64,000 bases of DNA from DATGZH01 sp035297265. GTDB taxonomy: Bacteria > Actinomycetota > Acidimicrobiia > Acidimicrobiales > RAAP-2. Each line of letters begins with the position of its first letter. Position 1 is the first letter of the stretch. This document shows, piece by piece, positions 42,479-50,699 of the stretch. The translations under genes and the position numbers were made by a program. The notes below the pieces were generated by a model. The model did no database searches, had not been told where the DNA came from, and saw nothing but the letters and a program-made list of their open reading frames with translations. Location of the stretch: positions 124,001 to 188,000 of the forward strand of contig DATGZH010000064.1 of the NCBI GenBank assembly GCA_035297265.1. The letters run 5' to 3'.

Positions 42479-43230
42479 CGGCCCCGGAGCAGGCCGCCGA
42501 TGACGCCCGCCGCCGCGCCACCGGCCGCGCCGGCGGCCGCCGGGTGCGAGTCCCCGAGATAGGGCTCCAAGGCCCCGGCCAGGATGGGGAGCGGCATCGA
42601 CTGGAGCCAGATGCGTCCGGGTCCGGTGAGGACCACGAAGTGGTGCCCGTCGGCACCGAGGTAGCGGTTGGCCAGGCCCGGCACCCGCACCACCTGGAAC
42701 GTGACGGAGGCCTGGAACAGCGCGACGTGGCCCGGGTGGACCCGCATCGACTGCCCGGGCTGGAGGTCGTACGTGCTGATCTCGCCGGACATCTCGATCC
42801 AGGCCCGGCCGGCGCCCTTGAGGTGCTGGAGGATGAATCCCTCACCGCCGAAGATGCCGCCTTTGAAGGTCTGCTGCAGAGCCACACCCACCTCGATCTC
42901 GGTGGTGCCGGCCATGAACCCGTGGCGGTGGGCGAAATACTCGACGCCCTCCTGCAGGTCGATGGGGAAGATGGCCCCGGGCAGCTTGGTGGCGAAGGCC
43001 ACCATGCCGGGCGACCCCTCGGCGGTGAAGCGGTTGAACAGGAAGCTGGCGCCACCGGCCATGCGCTTCGCCGCGGCCATGAGGCCCTTGCCCGGGGTGG
43101 CGCTGCCGGTGGCGATCTGGATGGAGTCGCTCATCCAGCTGAACTCGCCCACCTCCGACATCACCGTCTCGCCCGGTTGGAGCTCGACGACCAGCACCGG
43201 CAAGACGGTGCCTTCGATCCGGTCCTGCAT
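42475..43230 (-). CDS. AIM24-family protein
   Basis: 251 residues, ATG 43230. It shows the AIM24/TIGR00266 beta-barrel: LVVELQPGETVMSEVGEFSWM, FLFNRFTAEGSPGMVAFATK, FPGAIFPIDLQEG-type strand, GFILQHLKGAGRAWIEMSGE, and YDLQPGQSMRVHPGHVALFQ. A Gly/Ala-rich tail (GAAGGAAAGVIGGLLRGR) follows. Function is poorly defined; mitochondrial members help organise inner-membrane complexes, while bacterial ones are uncharacterised. The gene converges with the quinone oxidoreductase, with overlapping stop codons (TAG on plus, TAA on minus). Confidence 0.85.
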   Translation of the reverse strand: MQDRIEGTVLPVLVVELQPGETVMSEVGEFSWMSDSIQIATGSATPGKGLMAAAKRMAGGASFLFNRFTAEGSPGMVAFATKLPGAIFPIDLQEGVEYFAHRHGFMAGTTEIEVGVALQQTFKGGIFGGEGFILQHLKGAGRAWIEMSGEISTYDLQPGQSMRVHPGHVALFQASVTFQVVRVPGLANRYLGADGHHFVVLTGPGRIWLQSMPLPILAGALEPYLGDSHPAAAGAAGGAAAGVIGGLLRGR

Positions 43231-43352
43231 GGCTCGCTCCCCTCGTCCGAAGGATGTGGCCCCCCGGCGCAGCGTAGCCCTGTGACCACCGGAAATGGCT
43301 CCGCCCGGCGGGCACCCCGAGCCCGCGTCAACCGGCGGAGCAAGATGGTGGC

Positions 43353-43895
43353 ATGCGGCGGGGCGCTGGCGGGCTCGGAGTCGTCGTTCTCGCGCTCGTG
43401 CTCGGGCTGTCCGCTCCGGTCGGCGCGGCCACCACGCCCTTCCCGCCGCCGACGCAGGGAACGGGCGCCGAGCCCACCGCCGGGGTGGGCGTCGGGGCCG
43501 GCGTGACCTTCCGGCCGAGCGCCGCGCTGGCCACCTACGACGCCATCCTGCACGCCTACGTCCTCTACCTGACGAACGCCCCGCTCAGCTGCTCTCGGAC
43601 CTACGAAGCCAAGGCCCCGTACCTCACGGTCTCGGTCGTCACGGCCGGCACCCCGCTCGTCGTCGGCGCGCCGTCGGTCCAGCACGGGACGACGTCGTTC
43701 GTCCAGGTGGACTTCTTCACCTCGGCCACCCACTACTACGCCGTGCAGCCGGGGGTCCGCCTCGTGCTGACCAAGGTGAGTGCAACCCGGCACGCGGTGT
43801 GGCACGGCCGGCTCACCGTGCGAAGGGTCACGTTCGAGCACAAGGTCTTCAGCTTCTCCGGCACGTTCGCCGCCAGCTGGTGCGGCAAGGTCTGA
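43353..43895 (+). CDS. Small secreted protein of unknown function
   Basis: 180 residues. The signal peptide is MRRGAGG followed by VVVLALVLGLSAPVGA, ending near residue 26. A Pro/Gly-rich linker then leads to a compact domain of about 130 residues (ATYDAILHAYVLYLTNAPLS, VVTAGTPLVVGAPSVQ, TTSFVQVDFFTSATHYYAV, FSGTFAASWCGKV). Two cysteines, one mid-domain (LSCSRTY) and one near the C-terminus (SWCGKV), could form a disulfide. I do not recognise a family. It stands alone, so context gives no function. Confidence 0.65.
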   Translation: MRRGAGGLGVVVLALVLGLSAPVGAATTPFPPPTQGTGAEPTAGVGVGAGVTFRPSAALATYDAILHAYVLYLTNAPLSCSRTYEAKAPYLTVSVVTAGTPLVVGAPSVQHGTTSFVQVDFFTSATHYYAVQPGVRLVLTKVSATRHAVWHGRLTVRRVTFEHKVFSFSGTFAASWCGKV

Positions 43896-44266
43896 GCGAC
43901 GCGTCAGTCGGGTGGTCGGCCGGTTGCTCGGCGCTCTGACGGGAAGGTGAGCGGAGCACGCCCACCGGCCGCCGCAAGGCCGGCAGGTGGCCCAAGCCCG
44001 ATCGGACCCGCGGCCGCTCGGCGGGAGCTGGGTGGCGATCCGGGTTCGACCGCAGCGCATCCCAGGCCCGGCGGGCGGAGGACGATACGAGGGCCGGACG
44101 CTCCTCGCCGAAGGGACGTAGCTGGTCTGAACACCCGACGCGCCAGCATCCCGGCGTTGACACCGCCCCGGTGTGCACGATCAGATAGGCCGATGCGGTC
44201 GAACGTGGGGTCCTCACGCGCCCTCCCCGAGGCGGGACGCGTCCGCCCCGCCGCCGGGGGGCGCTG
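43896..44266. other. 371-base gap upstream of the DUF2889 gene
   Basis: No gene-like frame is seen on either strand. A TTGACA at 44157-44162 followed after 18 bases by TCAGAT (44181-44186) is a candidate promoter for the DUF2889 gene at 44267. Otherwise I see nothing in it. Confidence 0.4.
44157..44186 (+). promoter_or_regulatory. Candidate promoter of the DUF2889 gene
   Basis: TTGACA (44157-44162) is a perfect -35 consensus. TCAGAT (44181-44186) lies 18 bases downstream as a weak -10. It predicts a leader of roughly 75 bases before ATG 44267. Confidence 0.4.
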
Positions 44267-45280
44267 ATGCTGCTCCTGCCCGAGCTGGCCGGCCCCCACG
44301 ACCCGACCACGACCACCCCGCCCCGGCTCCCGGGGTCGGTCCGCCGCACGAGCAGCATCGACATCTCCCGGCCCTTCGGCATCCTCGGCGACCTCGTGGT
44401 CGAGGCGAGGGCCCGCGACCTCCTGACCCGCGCCGACGCCACGCCCGTGCTGCAGGGCATCGCCCACCTCCGGGTCACGGTCGACGGGAAGACCAGGAAC
44501 CTGACCGAGTTCGAGGCCACGCCCCCCGACCCCGCCCTCGAGCAGCTGCTCGGGGTCATGGTGGGGCCGGGCTTCCGGGGCAAGGTCGACGAGGCCCTCC
44601 CGCACCAGCGGGAGGCGCATTCCCTGCTCTATCTCCTGCTCGACGACCTGCCCGGAGCCTCGCTCATCTCCGGCTACGCCATGCTGCGCGGCGGTGCCTT
44701 CGAGGGCATGCGCAAGCCCCGGGCCAACGAGGCACTGTTCGCCCGGGCGGACATGTGCGCCGGCTGGGCGAGCGACGCCACGATGATGGTGACGATGCGG
44801 GCCAAGGGGGAGAACCCCACCCCGGTCGGTCCGCCCGCGCCGGTGGTCGAGCCCGAGGACGACCCGCTCGCCTGCCACCCGCTGTCCCCGCTCCCGCCCC
44901 ACGCGGTGCGGCGCCGCCGCCGTCTCGACGTCGTGGCCCCGCGGGGCGCCGACGAGCTGCACCAGCTCGACATCTTCTTCCGGGACAGCCACGTCGACGC
45001 GGAGGGGCTCGAGACCGTGCTGCACGAGTACACCGTCCACGGCAACGTGGACGCGGCAACTCGGCGCATCGTCGACCTCTCCGCCACCGCGCAGGTCCTG
45101 CCCTGGACCGAATGCCCTGGTGCGCTCGGCAGCGCGGCGCGCCTCGTCGGCGAGCCCCTCGAAGGGCTGCGGCCCAAGGTCCGACAGGAATTCTCGGGGG
45201 TGACCACGTGCACCCACCTGAACGACACACTGCGGGGGATCACCGACGTCGGCGTCCTCATAGAAGAGCTCGGTTCGTAG
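44267..45280 (+). CDS. DUF2889 domain protein
   Basis: 337 residues from ATG 44267. The N-terminal signature is GSVRRTSSIDISRPFG and the C-terminal one CPGALGSAARLVGEPLEGLR followed by FSGVTTCTHLNDTLRGI, which together mark DUF2889. The middle contains long helices (RADMCAGWASDATMMVTM) and a Pro-rich stretch. Family proteins are conserved in actinobacteria and some proteobacteria beside acyl-CoA metabolism genes; their biochemical role is not known to me. Three Cys and two His at the C-terminal motif could bind metal. It precedes an SDR gene by 50 bases. Confidence 0.8.
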   Translation: MLLLPELAGPHDPTTTTPPRLPGSVRRTSSIDISRPFGILGDLVVEARARDLLTRADATPVLQGIAHLRVTVDGKTRNLTEFEATPPDPALEQLLGVMVGPGFRGKVDEALPHQREAHSLLYLLLDDLPGASLISGYAMLRGGAFEGMRKPRANEALFARADMCAGWASDATMMVTMRAKGENPTPVGPPAPVVEPEDDPLACHPLSPLPPHAVRRRRRLDVVAPRGADELHQLDIFFRDSHVDAEGLETVLHEYTVHGNVDAATRRIVDLSATAQVLPWTECPGALGSAARLVGEPLEGLRPKVRQEFSGVTTCTHLNDTLRGITDVGVLIEELGS

Positions 45281-45299
45281 GACGACGGCGAAGCCACGC

Positions 45300-45316
45300 C
45301 CGGTCCGTCGGACCGG
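45300..45316. promoter_or_regulatory. Small hairpin before the SDR ribosome site
   Basis: CCGGTCC pairs with GGACCGG around a 3-base loop, ending a few bases before the GAAGGAGG ribosome site of the SDR at 45331. It may be a weak terminator for DUF2889 or part of a translation-control leader. Confidence 0.3.
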
Positions 45317-45330
45317 CGAAGGAGGCAACG

Positions 45331-46197
45331 GTGAGGCTCGAAGCGGGACAGGTGGCGGTGGTGACCGGCGGGGCGAGCGGCATCGGGTTGGCGCTCGCCC
45401 GGGAGTTCGCCTCCCGCGGGCTCGACGTCGTGATCGGCGACGTCGAAGAGCCGACCCTCGACCTGGCCCTCGACGCCGTCGGGGCCTTCGGGACCGAGGC
45501 GATCGGCGTGCCGACGGACGTGTCCGACCTCTCCCAGGTCGAGAACCTCGCCAACCGGACACTGGAGCGCTTCGGCCGGGTCGACGTGATCTGCAACAAC
45601 GCCGGCGTCTTCGCCTCGGTCGGCCCGATGTGGGAGCTCGACCGGACCGACTGGGAGTGGACGATCGGCGTGAACCTCTGGGGGGTGGTGAACGGCATCA
45701 CGACGTTCGTGCCGATTCTCGTCGAGCGGGGCGAGGGCCACGTTGTGAACACGTCGTCTATGGCCGGCATCGCCACCGTCGCCTTCCTCGGGCCGTACAC
45801 CGCGGCCAAGCACGCCGTCGTGGGCCTGTCCGAATCGCTCGCCGTCGAGCTGGCCCACTCGGCCCCGAAGGTCGGCGTGACCGTCCTCTGCCCCGGCCTC
45901 ATCGACACGAGGATCGGCGAAGCCGGGCGGAACCGGCCGGCGAACCTGCGACCGAAGGCCGCCGCGCCGAACGTCGACCCCGAGCCCCCCGACCCCGAGC
46001 TCGTCGCCCAGCGCACCGAGCAGGTCGTGCGGGACGTGTCGATGATCAGCCCGGAGGAGGTGGCGGTGGAGGCGCTCACCGCCATCGAGACCGGGCAGCT
46101 CCACGTGGCGACGGCTCACCTGGCCGCCGAGATGGTGCGCAAGCGCACCGACGTCCTGCTGGCCGACGTGGCCGAGCGGCCGGACACCGCGCCTTGA
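45331..46197 (+). CDS. SDR-family oxidoreductase
   Basis: 288 residues from GTG 45331, with GAAGGAGG upstream. It has VTGGASGIGLALA, IGDVEEPTLDL (Asp for NAD), CNNAGVFASVGPMWEL, VNTSSMAGIATVAFLGPYTAAKHAV (Ser, Tyr, Lys) and VLCPGLIDTRIGEAG. It resembles classical SDRs of fatty-acid or steroid breakdown. A C-terminal tail of about 80 residues with a charged helix (EEVAVEALTAIETGQLHVATA) is present. The stop lies in front of a hairpin shared with the converging ligase gene. Confidence 0.87.
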   Translation: MRLEAGQVAVVTGGASGIGLALAREFASRGLDVVIGDVEEPTLDLALDAVGAFGTEAIGVPTDVSDLSQVENLANRTLERFGRVDVICNNAGVFASVGPMWELDRTDWEWTIGVNLWGVVNGITTFVPILVERGEGHVVNTSSMAGIATVAFLGPYTAAKHAVVGLSESLAVELAHSAPKVGVTVLCPGLIDTRIGEAGRNRPANLRPKAAAPNVDPEPPDPELVAQRTEQVVRDVSMISPEEVAVEALTAIETGQLHVATAHLAAEMVRKRTDVLLADVAERPDTAP

Positions 46198-46201
46198 CGG
46201 T

Positions 46202-46238
46202 GCGCCCCGCCAGTCAGTCCCCCTGATCGGCGGGGCGC
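46202..46238. terminator. Two-tier hairpin between convergent SDR and acyl-CoA ligase genes
   Basis: GCGCCCCGCC (46202-46211) pairs with GGCGGGGCGC (46229-46238). Inside, TCAG (46214-46217) pairs with CTGA (46223-46226) around a TCCCC loop. It sits across the ends of both converging genes and is probably a bidirectional terminator without a T-run. Confidence 0.55.
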
Positions 46239-47713
46239 TCGGTGGTGAGCGTGGCCAGCACCTCGCGCCGCAGGAGCTTGCCGGTGTGGGTCCGGGGCAG
46301 CTCGGCCCAGAACTCGACGACGTCGGGGGTCTTCGACGAGCGGAGGTGCTGGCGGGCCCAGTCCCGCAGCTCCTCGGCGCTCAGCCCCTCGCCCTCCACG
46401 CACACGACGGCCGCGATGCGCTGGCCCCACTCCTCGTCGGGGAGCCCGACGACGGCCACGTCGTGGACCCCGGGGTGCTTCACGAGCACGTCTTCGATCT
46501 CGGCCGGGGCGATGTTCTCGCCGCCCCGGATGATCGTGTCGTCGGCTCGGCCCTCGATGAAGAGGTAACCCTCCTCGTCGACCCAGCCGCGGTCGCGGGT
46601 GGGGAACCACCCCTCCTCGTCGAGCACCGAGGAGCCCTCGTACTCCCCGGAGACCTGCTCGCCCCGCAGGAACACCTCGCCGGCCTCGCCCGTCCCGAGG
46701 ACCTCGCCGGCTTCGTCGCGCACCTCCACCTCCACGCCGGGGAGCGTCCGGCCGACCGAGGTCAGACGGGCCCGGGCCGCCGGGTCCTCGGACTCGAACG
46801 CCGCCCGGTGGTCCTCAGGGCCGAGAAGGGCGATGGTCGAGCTCGTCTCGGTCAGGCCGTAGGCGTTGACGAACCCGGTGGACGGGAAGCACAGGAGCGC
46901 CTCCTCCAGCACCGGGAGCGGCATGCGCGAGCCCCCGTAGGAGAGCGTGCGCAGCGTCGGGACGTCGGCCGGCCGACCGGCGAGGTGCCGCACCAAGCGG
47001 GCCAGCATGGTCGGCACCACCATCGCCTGGGTCACGCCCTCCTCGCGCACGGTGGCCAGCCAGCGGTCGGGCTCGAACGTGTCGAGGTAGACGATGCGAC
47101 GACCGGCGTAGAGGTTGGAGAGCAGGTTGGCCAGGCCGGCGATGTGGTACGGGGGGACGGTGACGAGCGCCGCCTCGTCCTCGCCCGCCCCACCGAACTC
47201 CACCGTGCCGAAGACGTAGGCGGTGAGGTGGCGGTGACGAAGGATGGCCGCCTTCGGCGTGCCGGTGGTGCCGCTCGTATAGAGGAGCACCGCCACGTCG
47301 TCGGGGCCGGCGGACGATGGCTCCGACTCGGCCCCACCGGCCACGGCCTCGAGGAAGGCGTCGGGCAGGTAGGCGCGCTCGACCCTGGTGCCGGGTACCG
47401 GCACCTGCTCGGCGACGACCACCGAGTCGGCGTGCTGGCCGGCGAGCGGGGCCAGCTGGTCCTCGCTCAGCCGGTAATTGAGCGGTATGAACGGGACGCC
47501 GGCGGCCGCCGCGCTGAACAGGCCGACCGGGAAGGCCAGGTGGTTGGGGGCCACGTAGGTGAAGGCGTCGGCGCCCGCCGCCCGGACGAGCCCGGCCCCG
47601 GCGGCCGCCGCGGTCCCGAGGTCGGCGTAGGTGAGCGAGCGCCCACCGTCGACCACCGCGGTGCGGTCCCCGTACCCCGAGACCACCATGTCGAGGAGGA
47701 GGTTCAGGTCCAC
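46214..47713 (-). CDS. Acyl-CoA ligase (AMP-binding, ANL superfamily)
   Basis: 499 residues, GTG 47713. Core motifs are the phosphate loop LLYTSGTTGTPKAAIL, YGLTETSSTIALL, GEVFLRGEQVSGEYEG, PTRDRGWVDEEGYLFIEGRADDTIIRGGENI and the C-terminal catalytic Lys region THTGKLLRREVL. It activates a carboxylic acid as an acyl-adenylate and then the CoA thioester, the entry step to CoA-based degradation. The phrase GGENIAPAEIEDVLVKHPGV is typical of fatty-acyl or aryl-CoA synthetases. A small Cys-rich protein lies 33 bases upstream on the same strand. Confidence 0.9.
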   Translation of the reverse strand: MDLNLLLDMVVSGYGDRTAVVDGGRSLTYADLGTAAAAGAGLVRAAGADAFTYVAPNHLAFPVGLFSAAAAGVPFIPLNYRLSEDQLAPLAGQHADSVVVAEQVPVPGTRVERAYLPDAFLEAVAGGAESEPSSAGPDDVAVLLYTSGTTGTPKAAILRHRHLTAYVFGTVEFGGAGEDEAALVTVPPYHIAGLANLLSNLYAGRRIVYLDTFEPDRWLATVREEGVTQAMVVPTMLARLVRHLAGRPADVPTLRTLSYGGSRMPLPVLEEALLCFPSTGFVNAYGLTETSSTIALLGPEDHRAAFESEDPAARARLTSVGRTLPGVEVEVRDEAGEVLGTGEAGEVFLRGEQVSGEYEGSSVLDEEGWFPTRDRGWVDEEGYLFIEGRADDTIIRGGENIAPAEIEDVLVKHPGVHDVAVVGLPDEEWGQRIAAVVCVEGEGLSAEELRDWARQHLRSSKTPDVVEFWAELPRTHTGKLLRREVLATLTTERPADQGD

Positions 47714-47746
47714 CGGGCCGCCTTCGCCCTCCGGAGTGCCGTCACC

Positions 47747-48046
47747 TCAGTCCGACGAGGGCAGGGGCTTGGCCCCCTTGATGGCGAGGGGGCGCCCGTC
47801 GCAGGCAAGCGAGCCGGGTCCCGCCTTCGTGCAGAGGAGCTCGATGCCGGCCTCCTCGTCCACGTAGCGCTTGCCGAGGAGGGTGCCCTCGCCCTCGGCA
47901 GCGGGGTGGCCGTGGTCCTCCCGGGGCGCGGCCACGTCCACCAGGGCGGCGTCGCTGCAGGTGAGGGTGACCTCGTCCTCGGCCGGGCGCACCAGGATGA
48001 CCTCGGTGCTGCACTCGACGCATCCGAGCCGGGTCCCGGCCTTCAT
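47747..48046 (-). CDS. Small Cys-rich protein next to acyl-CoA ligase
   Basis: 99 residues from ATG 48046, preceded by GAGGAG. It has RLGCVECSTEVILVRPAEDEV, a CxxC knuckle, with single Cys at residues 30, 72 and 81 (LTCSD, LLCTKAG, LACDG), suggesting a zinc-binding ribbon. The second half reads LGKRYVDEEAGIELLCTKAG, a compact beta segment. Such proteins occur beside acyl-CoA synthetases in actinobacteria; a chaperone or regulator role is possible but not shown. The upstream frame to 48115 is open but lacks a ribosome site. Confidence 0.65.
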   Translation of the reverse strand: MKAGTRLGCVECSTEVILVRPAEDEVTLTCSDAALVDVAAPREDHGHPAAEGEGTLLGKRYVDEEAGIELLCTKAGPGSLACDGRPLAIKGAKPLPSSD

Positions 48047-48228
48047 GCTGCGGCGCTCCTCTCCTCCGACCGATCCCGCGGCCGGTCGTGCTCGTCGGAC
48101 CCTCCGTTGTACCACCGCCCGGGGAGACCGAACGAACCCGACCAGGGCCCGAACGGCGCGCGCCCCAAGGTGCGGCGCTTCACAGGCCGGGCCTAGAGTC
48201 GGCCGGTCGCCGTTCGGGAGGGGCGTGA

Positions 48229-49449
48229 ATGCCGGAGCTGGGCTGCAAGGTCGTCGACGGTGACGGCCACGTCGTCGAGCCGGTGACCCTCTGGTCCGAC
48301 CGCATGGACCAGGCCCGCTGGGGCGACTGGATCCCCCACGTCGACCCGGGGACCGGCGGCCTCCTCGTGGGCGGCGTCCACCGGGGCCGGGGCGAGGCCG
48401 ACCTCGGGCGGATCAGCGAGCTGATCGGTATCCCCGAGGAGGAGATCGCCGCCCGGTTCGCCGAGACCAACGCCAGCCTCGGGCGGGAGGGAGGCAAGGA
48501 CCCCCGGGCCCGGCTGGTCGATATGGACGCGGCGGGCATCGACGTGGCCGTCCTCTACCCGAGCAGTGCCATGTTCTTCGGTCCGGTCGACCCGATCCCG
48601 GCACTGCACGACCCCGAGTTCGTCCTGGCCTGCCAGCAGGCCTACAACGACTGGCTGGCCGAGTACTGCTCGGCCGACCCCGAGCGGCTCTTCGGCATCG
48701 CCGCCGTGCCGCTCCAGGACATCGATCTCGCCATCGGCGAGGCGCAGCGAGCCGTCGGCGATCTCGGGATGCGAGGCGTGTTCATCCGACCCTCCGCCTA
48801 CATCGACGAGCTGCCCTTCAGCCACCCCGTCTACGACCCGTTCTGGGCCGCGCTGCAGGAGCTCGGCGTCCCCGTCTCGCTCCACCCGGCGGTCCACGTC
48901 GACACGCCGGGCGCCTGTCGCAAGTTCGGCCTCGTCCGCGACGACCCGAGCCTCATCGTGACGAACGTGGCCGTGAGCCCGATCTACGGCGGCTCCGGCC
49001 TCGGGCAGGCCGTCGGCAACGCCGTCGACATGATCGTGAGCATGGGCCGGCTCCTCATGGGCGGCGTCTGCGAGCGCTTCCCCGAGCTCACGTTCATCTT
49101 CTTGGAGTCGGGCGGCGGCTGGTGCGCCACCCAGCTGCAGCGGATGGACCACCAGGTGGAGGAGTTCGGCCTCGAGCGCCACTGGCTCACGATGCCCCCG
49201 AGCGAGTACTTCCGCCGGCAGTGCTACGTGTCGTTCGACCCCGACGAGTGGAACCTCGCCGCCTCGGCCGAGTGGATCGGGGCCGAGCGGATCCTCTGGG
49301 CCTCCGACTACCCGCACCCCGAGTACAAGGACGACGTGCTCGACGAGCTGAAGGCGAGCCTCGCCCCCCTCGACGAGGCGAAGCAGCGCCGCATCATCGG
49401 CGAGAACGCGGTGACCGCCTACCGCCTGCCGATCGGGGTCAGCGCGTGA
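48229..49449 (+). CDS. Amidohydrolase-family metalloenzyme (amidohydrolase_2 type)
   Basis: 406 residues from ATG 48229, with GGGAGGGG upstream. The N-terminal metal motif is DGDGHVVEP, followed by LVDMDAAGIDVAVLYPSSAM, LFGIAAVPLQDIDLAIGEAQ, VSLHPAVHVDTPG, TFIFLESGGGWCATQLQR and the C-terminal WASDYPHPEYKDD. This is the decarboxylase-like branch (ACMSD/2,3-dihydroxybenzoate decarboxylase). It heads a four-gene operon with two M24-type genes and a thioesterase, linked by GTGA overlaps. It probably acts on the same carboxylated or amide intermediate as its neighbours. Confidence 0.87.
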   Translation: MPELGCKVVDGDGHVVEPVTLWSDRMDQARWGDWIPHVDPGTGGLLVGGVHRGRGEADLGRISELIGIPEEEIAARFAETNASLGREGGKDPRARLVDMDAAGIDVAVLYPSSAMFFGPVDPIPALHDPEFVLACQQAYNDWLAEYCSADPERLFGIAAVPLQDIDLAIGEAQRAVGDLGMRGVFIRPSAYIDELPFSHPVYDPFWAALQELGVPVSLHPAVHVDTPGACRKFGLVRDDPSLIVTNVAVSPIYGGSGLGQAVGNAVDMIVSMGRLLMGGVCERFPELTFIFLESGGGWCATQLQRMDHQVEEFGLERHWLTMPPSEYFRRQCYVSFDPDEWNLAASAEWIGAERILWASDYPHPEYKDDVLDELKASLAPLDEAKQRRIIGENAVTAYRLPIGVSA

Positions 49450-50699
49450 CCACCACGACCCGGGCGGTGACCGAGGCCCCGATCTGGTCGTCCAGCCCCT
49501 TCGGCGAGCTCGACCTGGCCCGCATGCGGCGCCAACGGGGCGAGAAGCTGCGGGCCGAGATGGCCAAGCAGGGCGTGCCGGCCCTGCTCCTGCTCGGTGG
49601 GGGCTCCGTGCAGTACGCGGTGGGCGCCGAGACCCTCGGCGTCGACAGCGCCCGGGCCGGCCATCGACGGACCGCCGCGCTCGTCGTGGCCGGGGACGAC
49701 GAGCCCCACCTCTTCACGCCCTACCCCGAGGGGGCGCCGCCCGAGCTCTCGGCCGACCACGTCCACGACGCCCTCGTCCTCGAGTCCGACGGTGGGGTGG
49801 GCCTCTTGGCGGGCGTCCTCGGCGAGCTGGCCGGCGGGGAGCCCGAGCGCCTCGCCCTCGACGACATGAGCGGCGCCATGCACCGCCTCCTCCCCGGACT
49901 CCTCCCAAAGACCGAGCTCGTCGACTGCGGCCGGATCATGGTGCCGGCCAAGGTGCTGAAGACCGACGACGAGCTCGAGTGCATCCACCGGGCCCACCGC
50001 ATCAACGAGCTCGCCATGTATGACGTGCAGCAGTACCTCCGGCCGGGCCTGCGTCAGAGCGACCTGTCCGCCCTCTTCCTCCGCCGCATCTACGAGCTCG
50101 GCTGCACGAGCAACGGCATCGACCCCATCTGGCAGGTGATCCCCTCCACGAAGGAAGGGTTCCCGTGGACCACGAGCGGCGAGCTCGCCTTCCCGCTCAC
50201 GACGACCGATCGGATCCTCGCCGAGGGCGACGTCATCTGGTGCGACACCGGGATCCACTACCAGGGCTACGCCTCGGACTTCGGGCGCACCTGGATCGTG
50301 AGCCGCGACCCCAAGCCGACGGCCGCCCAGCGCGAGGCCTTCCGCCGTTGGCGCGACGTGGTCGCCGCCACGCTCGCCGTCACCCGGCCCGGGGCCACCG
50401 GGGCGCAGCTGGCGGCGGCGGCCAAGGCGGCCGACAAGGGGCACCGCACGCCGTGGCTCTCGCACTTCTACCTGATCCACGGCCTGGGCACCGAGAGCGC
50501 CGAGGCCCCGATGATCGGGACCGACATGGGCGAGGAGCACGACGAGGCCCTCGTCCTCGCCCCCGGCATGGTGCTCGTCCTCGAGCCGGTCATCTGGGAC
50601 GAGGGCGTCGGCGGCTACCGGGCGGAGGACATCGTGGGCGTGACCGAGGACGGCTGGGTCGCCCTCTCGGACTACCCCTACGACCCCTACGAGTCGTGA
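49446..50699 (+). CDS. M24-family metallopeptidase (Xaa-Pro peptidase/creatinase-like), complete
   Basis: 417 residues; GTG 49446 overlaps the amidohydrolase stop (GTGA). An N-terminal creatinase-like domain precedes the pita-bread domain. All five metal ligands are visible: D267 (IWCDTGIHY), D278 (ASDFGRT), H345 (HGLGTE), E380 (LVLEPVIW) and E394 (YRAEDIVGV). It could cleave X-Pro dipeptides or amide/creatine-type substrates. The next gene is a degenerate paralogue with which it may form a heterodimer, as such enzymes are dimeric. Confidence 0.9.
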   Translation: MTTTTRAVTEAPIWSSSPFGELDLARMRRQRGEKLRAEMAKQGVPALLLLGGGSVQYAVGAETLGVDSARAGHRRTAALVVAGDDEPHLFTPYPEGAPPELSADHVHDALVLESDGGVGLLAGVLGELAGGEPERLALDDMSGAMHRLLPGLLPKTELVDCGRIMVPAKVLKTDDELECIHRAHRINELAMYDVQQYLRPGLRQSDLSALFLRRIYELGCTSNGIDPIWQVIPSTKEGFPWTTSGELAFPLTTTDRILAEGDVIWCDTGIHYQGYASDFGRTWIVSRDPKPTAAQREAFRRWRDVVAATLAVTRPGATGAQLAAAAKAADKGHRTPWLSHFYLIHGLGTESAEAPMIGTDMGEEHDEALVLAPGMVLVLEPVIWDEGVGGYRAEDIVGVTEDGWVALSDYPYDPYES

